This document shows, in pieces, positions 11,145-24,341 of a DNA stretch of 64,000 nucleotides. The notes below the pieces were generated by a model. That model was given only the letters and a program-made list of their open reading frames with translations. It was not told the origin of the DNA and did not search any database. Position numbers and translations under genes: made by a program. Positions within the stretch are counted from its first letter, which is position 1. Every line of letters begins with the position of its first letter. The DNA comes from Blasia pusilla (lineage: Eukaryota > Marchantiophyta > Marchantiopsida > Blasiales): contig CM114273.1 in NCBI GenBank assembly GCA_050084515.1, positions 12,958,001-13,022,000 on the forward strand, in the 5' to 3' direction.

Positions 11145-11935
11145 CTCTCACTCCACGTTGGCAAAGCGCTGCCAGATTCCCGCCCGATCTCGACTCCCGC
11201 ATTCGAATTCTTTTCTTCACTACACAATGAAGAAGTAACCGAACTCCGATTTCACAGATTTTCTCTCTCTGCAGTACAGCTCCGCTCGACGTCTACTCTT
11301 GCGCAACAACTCCGCTCAACGTTGGCTCCTGCTCAACTTCGCGATAGCCTTGGCGGTCTGAGTTTCAACGTTGGCAAAGCGCTTCGATTCCCCGCCGGTC
11401 GACTCCGCGATTGAACTCTTTTCTTCACTACGGTGAAGAAGTAGCGAACTCGATTTCACATATTTTCTCTCTCTGCAGTGCAGCTCCGCTCGACGTCTAC
11501 TCTTGCGGAGCAACTCCGCTCAACGTTGGCTCTGCTCAACTTCGCGATAGCCTTGGCGGTCTGAGTTTCAACGTTGGCAAAGCGCTGCGATTCTGCCGGT
11601 CTCGACTCCGCGATTGAACTCTTTTCTTCACTACGGTGGCGGCCGAAGTTGCCCAACTCCGCACTCGAGTTCGCAAATTCTTTGAGATTCGTCTGTGTCC
11701 GAACTCTTTTCTTCACTACACAGTGAAGAAGTAGCCAAACTCCGATTTCACATATTTTCTCTCTCTGCAGTGTAGCTCTGCTCGACGTCTACTCTTGCGC
11801 AGCAACTCCGCTCAACGTTGGCTCCTGCTCAACTTCGCGATAGCCTTGGCGGTCTAAGTTTCAACCTTGCGGCCTTGCCCCAGTATCTCCCGTCAACGTC
11901 TGCTCATGCACGGCAGCTCTGCTTGACGTCCGCTT
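11145..11935. repeat. Tandem leader repeats of hAT copy 1 (about 204-bp unit)
   Basis: Direct repeats containing TCTCTCTCTGCAG, CGCTCGACGTCTACTCTTGCG, CTCAACTTCGCGATAGCC and TTCTTCACTAC. The CTGCAG landmark occurs at 11270, 11474 and 11766, so unit spacing is 204 and then 292 bp. The longer third interval carries an additional segment (11640-11690). A partial first unit starts near 11145. The array lies in the leader about 0.6 kb before the transposase ATG. Confidence 0.88.
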
Positions 11936-12548
11936 TTACAAGACAGCCTTGCCGATCTGAGTTTGGGCCTTGCCCCAGCATTCTTGTCGACGTCCGCTCT
12001 AGCGCTATTGATCCGAATGTTTGATGTTTTGCCGCTCTTTGATTTGCTGCTGGTCGTTTTTGCTACTTTGCTGCTCTACGCTTTTCCTCCGCAGATCCGT
12101 ACTTCAGTTTAGCGTTAGTGTATTTTCTGTTTTGTTTTTCAGTAACATGATTTGGCTGTTGATTCACAGTGAGCCCCGTTGAAGTCTTGAAGTTGCAAAT
12201 CGGCTTTTGTTATAGCCGTTTTGCAACTGGTCTCCCGACTGTCACACTTGGGGATTGGTTCAATCCGACTGTCATATTTGGGTATTGGATTCAATTTCCA
12301 GCTTGCAGAGATTAGTACCTCTTTTCACAAATACTCAGATGTTTAGATTAAGTTTACTGAAGTAAAGTTTAGGGTTTAGGGTTTAGTTAGTGCTTTGGAA
12401 GTCCGCGTTCTTGACTTGAAGCTTCGTAGCTCTAGATCCGCCCGAACTCTTCCATCTGATTTGAAAGAACAGGCCATTTGCTTGAGCCTTGGCCACTTGT
12501 TGGTTTGTATACTTGTTTCCCGCATTCAAATCTTTTTATTGTGATTAA
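11936..12548 (+). promoter_or_regulatory. Leader of hAT copy 1 with a plant telomere-type motif
   Basis: Non-coding leader between the repeat array and the transposase ATG. At 12369-12387 lies TTTAGGGTTTAGGGTTTAG, 2.7 units of the plant telomere repeat, known in plants as a telo-box when near promoters and 5' UTRs. A short near-duplication (GACTGTCACACTTGGGGATTGG, and a variant 35 bp later) lies at 12238-12290. A regulatory role is inference. Confidence 0.4.
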
Positions 12549-14365
12549 ATGGCCAAGAGACAGAAGACCATGAGTGCTCTCTTAGACAAGGGACGCCGGA
12601 ACGATGTTCCAGATATCATTGCATTACCAGGCTCATCTAATGGTAAAGGTGAACAACCTACGTCAAGCAGTAGTGCAGCCTTACCTGAGAAAGTTCGCGT
12701 AGCTTGGAAGGACGTTTGGTATTCAATGTACGATTGGATTGACTATGATTCAGCCCTTGGTAGAATTTTTTGTAAAGTACGTAGGAAGGGTAAGGGGAAG
12801 ATTGCTTTTGCTAGAGATGGAGCAATCAATTGCAAAGTCTCTGCATTCACTGACCACGCCAAGTCCAATGAGCATATCAAACTGTCATGGGCTGCAAATG
12901 GAGGTAAGCAATCGATGGCCAAGTCCATTGCAACAACAAACCGAACTTGTGAAGTAGCCCTCCTAACATTGTTTAGGTGTGCATACTTCCTTGCGAAAGA
13001 GGCAATTCCATTTCTGAAATTCCCCAATCTCTGTAAGTTAATGCTTTCTGTAAATGCACCTATAACCAGAGATCTTTACCACCATGAAAAGAGTTGCAGT
13101 GAAATATCTTATTATATCAGCCAAGTTCTCCATAGAAGAACTCTTTCCAGAGTGCAGGCCTCTCCCTTTTTTGGTATCATGATTGATGAATCCACCGATA
13201 TATCTATTACAGGTCATTTAGTTGTGTTTTCCACTTTCATTGAAGAGGGTCAAGCAAAATGTTGTTTTCTAAAATTACTTCAATGCGAATCCAAATCTTC
13301 TAATGCCATTACTGAAACCTTGCTGCAACTAATCAAGGATGGAGGGTTGGAGTTTACCAAGATGGTAGCATTTGGATCTGATGGGGCCTCAACAATGGTA
13401 GGTAGCCAGACAGGGGTAGCTTCACAAATGAAGCAAAAGGTGAACCCCTACATTCTATCTGTTCATTGTGTTGCTCATAGGACAAATCTTGCTACTTTGT
13501 CTGTTGCGAAAGCAGCTGATTGCAAGTCGATCTCTACTGAAGTAGATTCCATTCTCAATGTTGTTGTTGGTTACTTCCGGAGGTCCTCCAAGAGGAAAAA
13601 AGTCCTAGCATCTTTGCAGGAGAAGTTCAATGACTCCCAACGAGTCATGAAAAGATACCATAAAATACGATGGTTATCTCGATGGCAAGTTGTTTCCACA
13701 TTGTGTGATTCTCTAGAATCGGTGTTGAGTTATTTCAGGGATATCTCTCCTTCAGAGGATGATGGGAATGCTTGTAATTTATTTAACAAGCTAAGATCAT
13801 TCCAAATGATCTACCAGTTGTATTTTTTGGCTGATATTCTTTCCATACTTGCAAATCTGAGCAAGATTTTTCAGTACAAGTTTGTGGATGTTAGCATTGT
13901 AGGGAGTATTGTAAATTCCGAGATAGCTTCCATCACTATGAATTTTGTGATGGAAACACATGACTTAAATGCATCGACCTTCTCTGAAGAAACCGGTTAT
14001 CACATTTTACCTGATTTTGGGCCTCCAAGTGGCTATCTGCGACGCTTATAGTCCGAGGTAAGGGGTTAAAGGTTCCATAGTATAGAGATGTCCCGAGATC
14101 GTACAGGTAGGGACTTGGAGGCTGCCTTGTTCTTTCAGAAAACGTTTGCTGAGAGTGTTTGTTCAGCCTTACAGGAACGATTTCGAGATAACCATCTCAT
14201 TGGTGCAATGAAAATTCTAAATCCCTTGCACATGCCTTCTAGACATGTGGGATTGAATAGTTGGGATTGTAAGAATCTTAATGATTTGTGTGGTCATTTT
14301 GGAGGTGAATTACCTCTTAAGGGTCACTTGCAACTTGCTCTAATTAATTCTCCTATTGTGAAACA

Positions 14366-15006
14366 TGTCACGTCTTTTAGGATATATGGGTGAGATCTAA
14401 TAGAGCGCCTTCGTGAGTAGTGGAGGACACGCTCAATAGGTCGCGGATGATCTGCTGAGGCCCCGGGAAATCTGAGAGAGCATGTTTCCCCTTCGTTTCG
14501 GCTCATTTGGAGCCATATTGAGGAACTTACTATTTTAGGTAAGTACCATTTTGAATATATGATTGACTTTCTGTTTTTGGTAAGTGGCCCTTGACCTCCT
14601 ACATCAGGTCAAGAGCCAAGGAGGTGACTTGGGAGAATAGGTTACCATGGAGAGAGCTTGGGAGAGTGGAGGGGTATACCTCAAGGAGAGAGAGCTTGAG
14701 AGCTCATTCTCTCTTTGTTGAACCTCTTGGCATGAGGCGGCGGAGCTATGGTACCTTGCCTTGTGAGTGTAACCCAAGCCTCTCATTAGGAGAGTGGGTT
14801 TGGTTTGACATGAGAGAGAATGCACACCTTTGAGAGCTATGTTGTGAGATGGTGGAGAGAGAGATTGGATCTTATTTTATTGGAGATATTTTGGTACTTC
14901 TTGTCTCGTTGTTTGGATGCCATGAGTTAGCATGGAATCATGCGTGTTTGTGTGTGTGTTCGGTGACAGCGATGTATGTTGTGTAGCGATGTGTATGCGC
15001 ACGACA
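14366..15006 (+). mobile_element. Solo LTR inserted in hAT copy 1
   Basis: 641-bp insertion that begins TGTCACGTC and ends GCGCACGACA, the TG...CA ends of an LTR, flanked by AACA at 14362-14365 and 15007-15010. Removing it with one AACA restores the hAT reading frame (PIVK joined to QEFQSFK), and copy 2 has KKEFQSFN at the same place with no insertion. No gag/pol frame lies inside, so it is a solo LTR or a very short element. The orientation given is nominal. Confidence 0.8.
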
Positions 15007-15133
15007 AACAAGAGTTTCAGTCTTTCAAATTGATGGCTATCACAGAGTGGAAGGATCGCAACTTCAAAGATATATGGGCTATGGTAAGTTGGAGTCCCTC
15101 TTTGCAATGTAAATTTTCAAACTTGTTGGTTTA

Positions 15134-15303
15134 AGCAAACTCCTCATTATCAAAGAAAGATCCTTCTAAGGCAATTCTCAAAACAGCATCTAAGTATTTA
15201 GTCAAAAATCAATTGCGAGATTTGCTTTTGATCATATTCTGAATGGAGAATGCTCTCTCACAAATGGCAGTACTCACACATTGGACTCTAGCAATGTTAG
15301 CTG
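15134..15303 (-). other. Inverted segment of hAT copy 1 with the dimerisation motif
   Basis: Read on the - strand, 15312 to 15134 encodes ANIARVQCVSTAICERAFS, then IQNMIKSKSRN, a stop, and TKYLDAVLRIALEG. This matches ANIARVQYVGIAICERGFS ... VLRIALEG on the + strand of copy 2 (44.30-44.45 kb). Both flanks (WKDRNFKDIWAM ... CKFSNLL before, AESVVLWKNSAHFRY after) stay in + orientation and continuous with the element. Copy 2 has 174 bp between those flanks and copy 1 about 170, so the piece was flipped without net loss. Breakpoints lie near TTTAAGC (15130-15136) and TTAGCTG (15298-15304). Confidence 0.85.
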
Positions 15304-15442
15304 AGTCTGTGGTGTTATGGAAAAATTCTGCCCATTTTAGGTATATATTTGCTAGTCCAAAAAAATATTTGTCTTCAGATGTAGGAGAAGACAACAGTGA
15401 AATACCTGTTTAATAGGATGTTTATAAATTTGTTTGGTAGGG

Positions 15443-15490
15443 CCCTTCTAGAGTACTTGGAGCCCTAAAGCTCCAAGTATTCTAGAGGGG
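15443..15490 (+). other. 3' hairpin of hAT copy 1
   Basis: Arms 15443-15463 and 15470-15490 (21 bp, 2 mismatches or G-T pairs, 6-nt loop), starting CCCTTCTAGAG and ending CTAGAGGGG, about 30 bp after the transposase stop. It is followed by AGCTCCCAACCGGTGGGAG. Copy 2 has a hairpin at the equivalent place (44650-44705). Possible roles are 3' end formation or a subterminal structure for the transposase; the role is inference. Confidence 0.82.
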
Positions 15491-16849
15491 GAGGATCCTT
15501 AGCTCCCAACCGGTGGGAGTATTACCAGGTTCTACTACTGCCAAAGATATCATAGAATGTGGAATGGGGAACTTCAATAGATGTACTTGAAAATGAATAG
15601 AGTGTTTAGTCTTTAGAATTTAAGTCTTCAGATTGTAGATTGTGGGAGTGAATAAGAAAAGGTGGAATTCCACATGAAAAAAATAATTCCGGGAAATATA
15701 CCAACGGCCAGATTGATGTTGACGACTTGCAAAAAAAACGGAAATAAGCTGGAGAGCAGAAATTTGGACAAAAATTTAACGTGGGAACAAAACTAATTTT
15801 CGGATATCCACAGATTAATATTAAAAATATCAGAAAAAAACTTGCACACATGATAACATCCTCTGGAGCCGGTTACCTGTAAAAGAAACCGGGTAATAGA
15901 AAATATTACCAATAATACTCTGGTAGTTCAAAAAAATCTTCCCGAACCCTGCTCTGGATTATCTTTCTAACGGAATGTCGACTTTTCTTAACCAGGGGTT
16001 TCTTATGGATAAAAAAATTAAATAATTTATTTAATGAAGTGCACATCTTCTTCCTCCATAAAAGCCCTCCTCCCAATGTATCCTCCGGTTAACTAACCCA
16101 AGGTAAAAATCCCTAAACCGCAAGTTCCATTGGGATAAAAGAGTAAGAAATATATTGATATCATTCATTACATTCATATCATGTGGAGTGGAGGGGGGCG
16201 GGTTTATCACGGAGGCGCAGGTCCCGAGCTCAAAAACCCACAAGGACGACCCGTTTAGCATGAGCTCCTCCTCATTTCATCACTCGTTTTTATCGAAGTG
16301 CATCTTCTTCTTCTAACGCCCGTCCTTCTTTTAACGTGAAGATAAGAGAATTAAATGGACATTACGTAAGAATAACTTCTCGATTTCATAAGAGCATCTA
16401 GTAGAGCCCGGGAAGTTTTCCCACGGGAACCCGTATTTGATGGCCGAAGTCGGTAAAAGTGGATTCGGAACCTGTTTTCAGATACCCTACACAGAGAAAA
16501 CACGCCTAGTCCTGCCAGTTTTAGTAGGCAGGGACCGGTGTTTCCTCGTAACCCCGGATCTCTCCGCTCGTTGCTCGTAGGCACCAACAGAGGTCTGCCG
16601 ACGTGCTTCATAGCGGTGCCGGGATGCTGCCGCATGATGATTTCGTCTCCTGAGCCAAAAAGGCGATGGCAAGTCTGCAATGCAGGGAAAAACCGCAGGA
16701 CGCATGGTGGTCCCAGAGAAAGCTGCAAACAATACTTTGCAGCAAACGCATGGATCTACGAGACGTTCAGCGTTTTTCCTTCTTTCGCGAATCGCGACCT
16801 ACCGGATGGACGTTTGGCACGTCTCCGTACCAAGGGGAGAAAGACACAG

Positions 16850-16985
16850 GAGGGAGAAAGAAGATGCACTTGGAAAACCCATCGGAAGTACAACAGAGGG
16901 GGACTCAAAGAGTCAAAACCTGAAGGCCACAACAAGACCAGAAAAGGAAGAAGGGGGCATTCCCCCAGGAGGAAGGAGTGCAAAC
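16850..16985 (-). mobile_element. LINE-A 3' tail fragment
   Basis: Reverse-strand copy of the 3' UTR block found at 52838-52965 and 48318-48445: shared AAAACCCATCGGAAGTACAA, GGGGGACTCAAAGAGTCAAA, ACCTGAAGGCCACAACA and AGAAAAGGAAGAAGG. It lacks about 17 bp (the GATAAAAACGAGTGAT region) present in the others. Confidence 0.78.
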
Positions 16986-17000
16986 CTTGTTAGCACTATC

Positions 17001-17185
17001 GAGGTGCACGTACAATCTTGCATTCTCATCACGTCTGTTTGAAGCCTGGAGGCGACATGATTTATTTCAGTACGAATGAGGAGTTGAAAACTATGGAGGA
17101 AGAAGCTGCTCACCTTTTTAGCCCGGTAGCGCAGTGCATGTACAATCTCGTACTCTGATGACGTCTGTTTGAAGCCTGAAGTCGG
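17001..17185. repeat. Two direct copies of a 54-bp segment
   Basis: 17001-17054 and 17131-17185 share GTGCA(C/T)GTACAATCT, ACGTCTGTTTGAAGCCTG and a GGCG/GTCGG end, about 85% alike, with starts 130 bp apart. Confidence 0.75.
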
Positions 17186-18865
17186 CTGTTATGTATGACA
17201 GGCGTTCGGTGGTGGGCGGAGTTCATAAGTGGATAGTAATGTGGACAGACTCCGGAGCAGATCCCTAAAAATCTCCAGCGCAATCAGATCAGAATCGGCA
17301 GACAAAACAACAAAGGGATGACACCTTTTTGTACCGTACTGCATCAGTTTCAGACATAAACTCCGCCGTACTATAGAAACAACAATCGAGCGCGCAACCT
17401 AACGCACAGTACTTACATCACCAGTGAAGTGGATGCTCCGCTCTTTTCAATTTTCTATTAAAGTTTTATATCCTCCTTCTAGTCCCAATTTCACCGCAGG
17501 ATTGAGACGACGGAGAAGTATCTTCTCAACAGAGCGGGCCTCCCTCGACGACACATTAGCACCAACTCCCGCCAACTTGCCCTGCACGCACCTGATCCTA
17601 TCTACGCCCCTAGCCGATTGCTTCCATCTGCAAATCGAATTTTATACCAACGAGGATTCCGGGTCGGCGTCGCACAGCATTCAAAACTACAAACACGGAT
17701 TTCCAATAAATATACCTTTATATAAAGGTAAATACATATAAAGACGAGACGAGACGGGTCGGACAACTATCAAGTTGTTGATGTCAATGCAGAACAATCG
17801 CAATAGGAGGCACATGAAGGTACAATCCGCGACGTCGATGGAGCATCCAAGAGCGAACGAAAGAAAGGACAAACCGTCTCCCGAGACTCTCCAACTCACC
17901 AGCGTTCTCACGGCGAATCTCGGAGGCCCACCGTCCCCAGCCCTGAACCTGCCCTACATCCTCATTGTCCAGATTACAATCTTGACATGATGGACCTCTG
18001 AAGTGCAGCAGCGGTGATCAAACTCGGCTTCATTTAGTCATTCCCACACTGCGTACTTCGAATTCTCTCATCTGACGGGCCGATCAACTACCTACCAATG
18101 CATGAAAAGAATGAAAACTACTCAAGCAAGCGGAAGCGTCGAAATCCATCCAACAAACAAAAATTAGGAGCAAAGTGGACAAGCTTTGAGAAGAGAAGCA
18201 ATCCCCATTTTTTCCAAACTAGTGAACACTATTTAATAATATTTTTCATTTTTAAATTTAAAAAACTAATGTTATCCCAAAGAGTATAAATCCTCAATAG
18301 GCCACACCAAACTAGGAAGCCGTTTGTTTAAACAAGGAATATACTTATTAATATGGTATTAATTTTTTATTTAGTGAACAAATAATTAAAATTATCATTA
18401 AGACTACAATTCCTTCCCTCCTTGAATTTCTCCTCCGTGGGCGAGAATTGAATAGCCCTATTAATCACTCTTGCCCTATATCGACGAGAGCAAAAACGTT
18501 CGTCCGTCCGTCCTAATCACGAAACCCAAAGCTACGTTAGTTTCTTTCCGGAGTAAGTAACCCGGCTTCTAAGTCGTAGACAGCATGGGTTAATTTTTTA
18601 CCTTACTGGTTGAAATCGACGTGCAACTTCTCTTTTTGACTCACCGATGAAAGAGACTAGGAAAAGGGATCTGTTTGCAGATTTCCAATTGGCACTAAGA
18701 ACCCCTAACAATTTGACTCTCTAACGATCCACCGATGGAAAGTCCTCAGCCCTTGATTTTCTTGATTCTTGCGAACGCTAAACCCTTGTTCTTCCTGTTT
18801 TTCTCGTTGACCTAGTTTTCTCACTAGAACCGTGTGGATGTCTAGTTAACTTTTGATCCCTCTAT

Positions 18866-20150
18866 AGATCCTTCGATCGGAAGATCCTATAGGTGTTTGG
18901 GGATCTTTTAGGACTCGGTTCCTTTGAGTGCCCCATGGGGAAGCTAGATCGTAAACAAGCCTCTTGGCCAATTGCATTTGGTGGAGTGGGTCTTTTCTCA
19001 ACGCTATTAGTGGAGTGTTGAGAAAGTTGGACCATAGCAGCACCCTTTCTTTGCTCTAGATTTATGGTTAGGGATAGTCCACTTCTTCTACAGTACGTAT
19101 CCCTAGTTGAGGCTGGCATGTTCTCACTAGAGTCCTCCCTTAGAGCATGTAGATATTCCCTTCTAGATAAGGCTACAGCCATTCTCCCTACTTTCTCCTG
19201 CTTAAATACCTCCAGTCAGTCTAGGCTCCAATCTTCTTTGATGGAAGGCCACTTTGAGGCAGTTTTTAGAGTCACTATGTAAGAAGGGGATATTTCCATG
19301 GACCTTTGGGCCCGTATTCACTCTTGCTCCGGAAAGGGAGCATGTTCATGGGTGGGGGCTCGTCCCCTCATCTTGGATTTTTGTATCGCACCACTTATCT
19401 ACACTCTAACTATGCGATTCCGATCGGCCTTCCCCCAACCATCAATTATTGGTAGACACACTATGAATATCGCCGGAGTCTAGATCCACTTGGTGTGCAT
19501 TTTACACGTTGTCCAATCAAGAGTGAGAAAACTGCCATTCACGATGTTGTGTGGGATATCATGTTTAGTATTTCTTGCGAGAATGGCTTCCACGTGCAAA
19601 GAGAGATGCTCTAATCCATGCAGTATTCCCTTATCCGTGCTCTTCTTTATGTGACACGAGAGGCTAAGGTGGTGGTGGTGGCGGAAAATATAGTGACGGA
19701 TCCTACATTGGAGGTTTTTCGAGCTCAAGTGGTAGCACAAGGGAGATTGCTACAAGGAGCAGCGGCTACCGGAGTGAAGAAGACCCACCACTACAATCGA
19801 CTTCACAATGGACATCGATTCATACCCCTAGCCATAGAGACATATCGGGCTATGGGGGATAGGTTTGACTCATTCCTTACTGATTGTGCCCATAATATCC
19901 ATTGAAGAAATGGGTCGTCCTTAACTACTACGATTCTCCATTGTAGGAAATGGGTCTCCATAGCTTTGCAGCGTGCCCAAGCCAATGGGCTTTTGTGGCA
20001 GGCTTGGGTTGTGGGAGACGCCAACGCTAGAGGCCCACTTAGTGGTAGTCACATCTCTGTAGGTGTAACTAATATTATCTCTGTTTTTTGTGAGTTTAGA
20101 AAATAGGGGGGATGTCCCCTTATAAGTTTCTGGGCCGATTGTGACCTTTG
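18866..20150 (+). pseudogene. LINE-A: 5'-truncated reverse transcriptase end and C-terminal domain
   Basis: Non-LTR retrotransposon fragment. It starts inside the post-catalytic part of the reverse transcriptase (DLLGLGSFECPMGKLDRKQ, WPIAFGGVGLFSTLLVE), aligning with LINE-B at 34.3-34.5 kb. It continues through AILPTFSCLNTSSQSRLQ, LWARIHSCSGKGACSWVGAR, GVHFTRCPIKSEKTAIHDVV, then a TAA, then VVVVAENIVTDPTLEVFRAQ, KKTHHYNRLHNGHRFIPLAI and RFDSFLTDCAH. Several stops and frameshifts show that it is dead. The 3' part (19930-20120) matches 53.10-52.97 kb on the reverse strand. No intact catalytic RT motif is present because the 5' end is missing. Confidence 0.8.
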
Positions 20151-21036
20151 CGTACTTGAACACAAACAATCAATTGTCCCACTCTTGTTGGTCCGTCCAA
20201 GTCCCTAGACTTCTTGAGTGATACGTCAGCTTCTACATCCGCTAGAGCTACATTAATGTTGTCAGTAAGAACTTTTCTCCTAAGGGCACCTCTACTCCTA
20301 CGTGGCGCATTTACCAGTGTCCTTGTGCGATTAAGGTTTTTTTCCCATATTTTGGAACAATGTATCAGTTCCGAACTATGAAGGTCAAGTTGAGTTTGTA
20401 GAACAAGCTTTTTGGAAAAAATCTTGCTTGAAAATAAAATCCATGTTGATGATTCTTATTTGAAGATCTACTTTCAATTTATTTTTTCAATATCCCTAAT
20501 GGTTGGTGGTAATTTTTTTGTGACCGTTATTCTTACCTTGCTCTTATTCCAGTTTTACACTTGATTTCTTGAGAATGGATTGTATATATTCCACATTATG
20601 CTCCCTAGTAAATGTTATAGAGAAATTAATTATTGTGTGAAGAAACATACACCCTAAACTCCAAAAATCCCTAAAATTTTGGGAGTTTATAAGTAAGGAT
20701 ATACAATGTAACAAGTGCTTGTACCCGTGAAATGCATGAAAAAATTATTCTCATCTTTATTGAATTTTCAAGAAAGTTCAATTTTCCATTTCCACTACCT
20801 TTTAAAAAAATCATTTAAAAATCTTGCCCCGTGCTCTTTTCATTTATTTAGGAAATGATACATCTCCCACCTCCTAGTTTTAGGAGTAAAACAAACCACA
20901 TCCATTCCCTCCTCATTTGCAGAAAAAAAAAAAAGAGTCATCTCATCCTCTAAAAGGTCAAGAAATCTATTCATACCTTCTCAAGCAAACTAATTTTTCA
21001 TCTTCTACGATTTTCATTAGAGGTTAAACTTCACTA
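20151..21036. other. AT-rich spacer left of the CACTA element
   Basis: No gene seen. AT-rich with A runs. Ends in CTA at 21034-21036, which is the target duplication of the CACTA element. Confidence 0.5.
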
Positions 21037-21057
21037 CACTAGAAAAAAAGTATGGTT

Positions 21058-21240
21058 TTTATGACTTGAGTAAGAATGAATTATGCATAAAATGACAACA
21101 CGTATAACTCTATTGGTTAAGTGATTTTGTATGACTTAGAAAACTAAATGAGTCATAATGTAATGACTCAAATAGTATTAGATATGACACACTCATGTAC
21201 TAGTCATATCCCGAGATTGGTTCAATAATCCAAGTCATTT
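21058..21240. repeat. Left subterminal motif cluster of the CACTA element
   Basis: Repeated ATGACT, TGACTCA and TGAGTCAT words in both orientations, for example ATGAGTCATAATGTAATGAC at 21148-21167. CACTA transposases are known to bind short repeated subterminal motifs; this is the likely equivalent. Confidence 0.7.
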
Positions 21241-23954
<2,714 letters not shown>

Positions 23955-23956
23955 CG

Positions 23957-23968
23957 TGGTATCAGAGC
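23957..23968 (+). other. Primer binding site, initiator-Met tRNA
   Basis: TGGTATCAGAGC, the standard plant LTR-retrotransposon primer site complementary to the 3' end of initiator methionine tRNA, two bases after the LTR end. Confidence 0.93.
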
Positions 23969-24341
23969 AATTCCTTGATGAGCGTGAACTTGGGGTCGTT
24001 GAAGATCTGGACGTTTGGGGAGAACTCAAGGTAGCCGGAAGACCGCGACGCCGAGGAGGAACGCAAGAGGCGAGGAGGAGATCTGAGAAAAGCGACGACT
24101 TCGCAAATGGCGACCAAGGGCTAAGAACCGAGGAAACCGCGAGTCAAAGCAAAGAAGCCAAGAGATTTAATCAATGACAGGATCGAGAGCCGGAGGTGGA
24201 ATTTGCGACTCCCGAAGTGCCGAGTCCCAGACATGAGGATGTTCCAACCGAAAATCTTTCCGCAGGACCTTCGGGTCCAAACTTAAACGATCCGGCCTTT
24301 TATACCCAAATGATGGGATTGATGAAGGTGATGGCGGACGG

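Larger units (their letters stand above)
12549..15415 (+). pseudogene. hAT transposase copy 1 (ZNF862/KIAA1586-like type), broken
   Basis: hAT-superfamily transposase acting on its own element's ends. ATG at 12549 opens 500 codons. Residues 50-110 form a BED-like finger (GRIFCKVRRK ... TDHAKSNEH) with Cys75, His103 and His109, but residue 78 is Arg where copy 2 has Cys. The RNase-H-like core has GIMIDESTDIS (Asp213), VAFGSDGAS (Asp278) and HCVAHRTNL (306-314). The phrase order matches the animal-type ZNF862/KIAA1586 group better than Ac/Ds. Breaks: TAG at 14049 and TAA at 14067, in frame, after which the frame continues (RTGRDLEAALFF); a solo LTR (14366-15006) splits the C-terminus; and a 170-bp piece holding the dimerisation motif is inverted (15134-15303). 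The last part (AESVVLWKNSAHFRY ... SEIPV, stop about 15412) is back in + orientation. Confidence 0.88.
15491..18865. other. hAT 3' flank and unassigned DNA with LINE-A tail pieces
   Basis: To about 15930 this is probably hAT copy 1 3' DNA, resembling 44.7-45.0 kb in CCGG-containing words. At 16275-16320 there is a + strand piece of the LINE-A tail (CACTCGTTTTTATCGAAGTG). Around 16500-16540 CCTGCCAGTTTTAGTAGGCAGG forms a short hairpin. From 17.2 to 18.86 kb nothing recognisable is seen; short open frames there carry no known motif. Confidence 0.45.
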
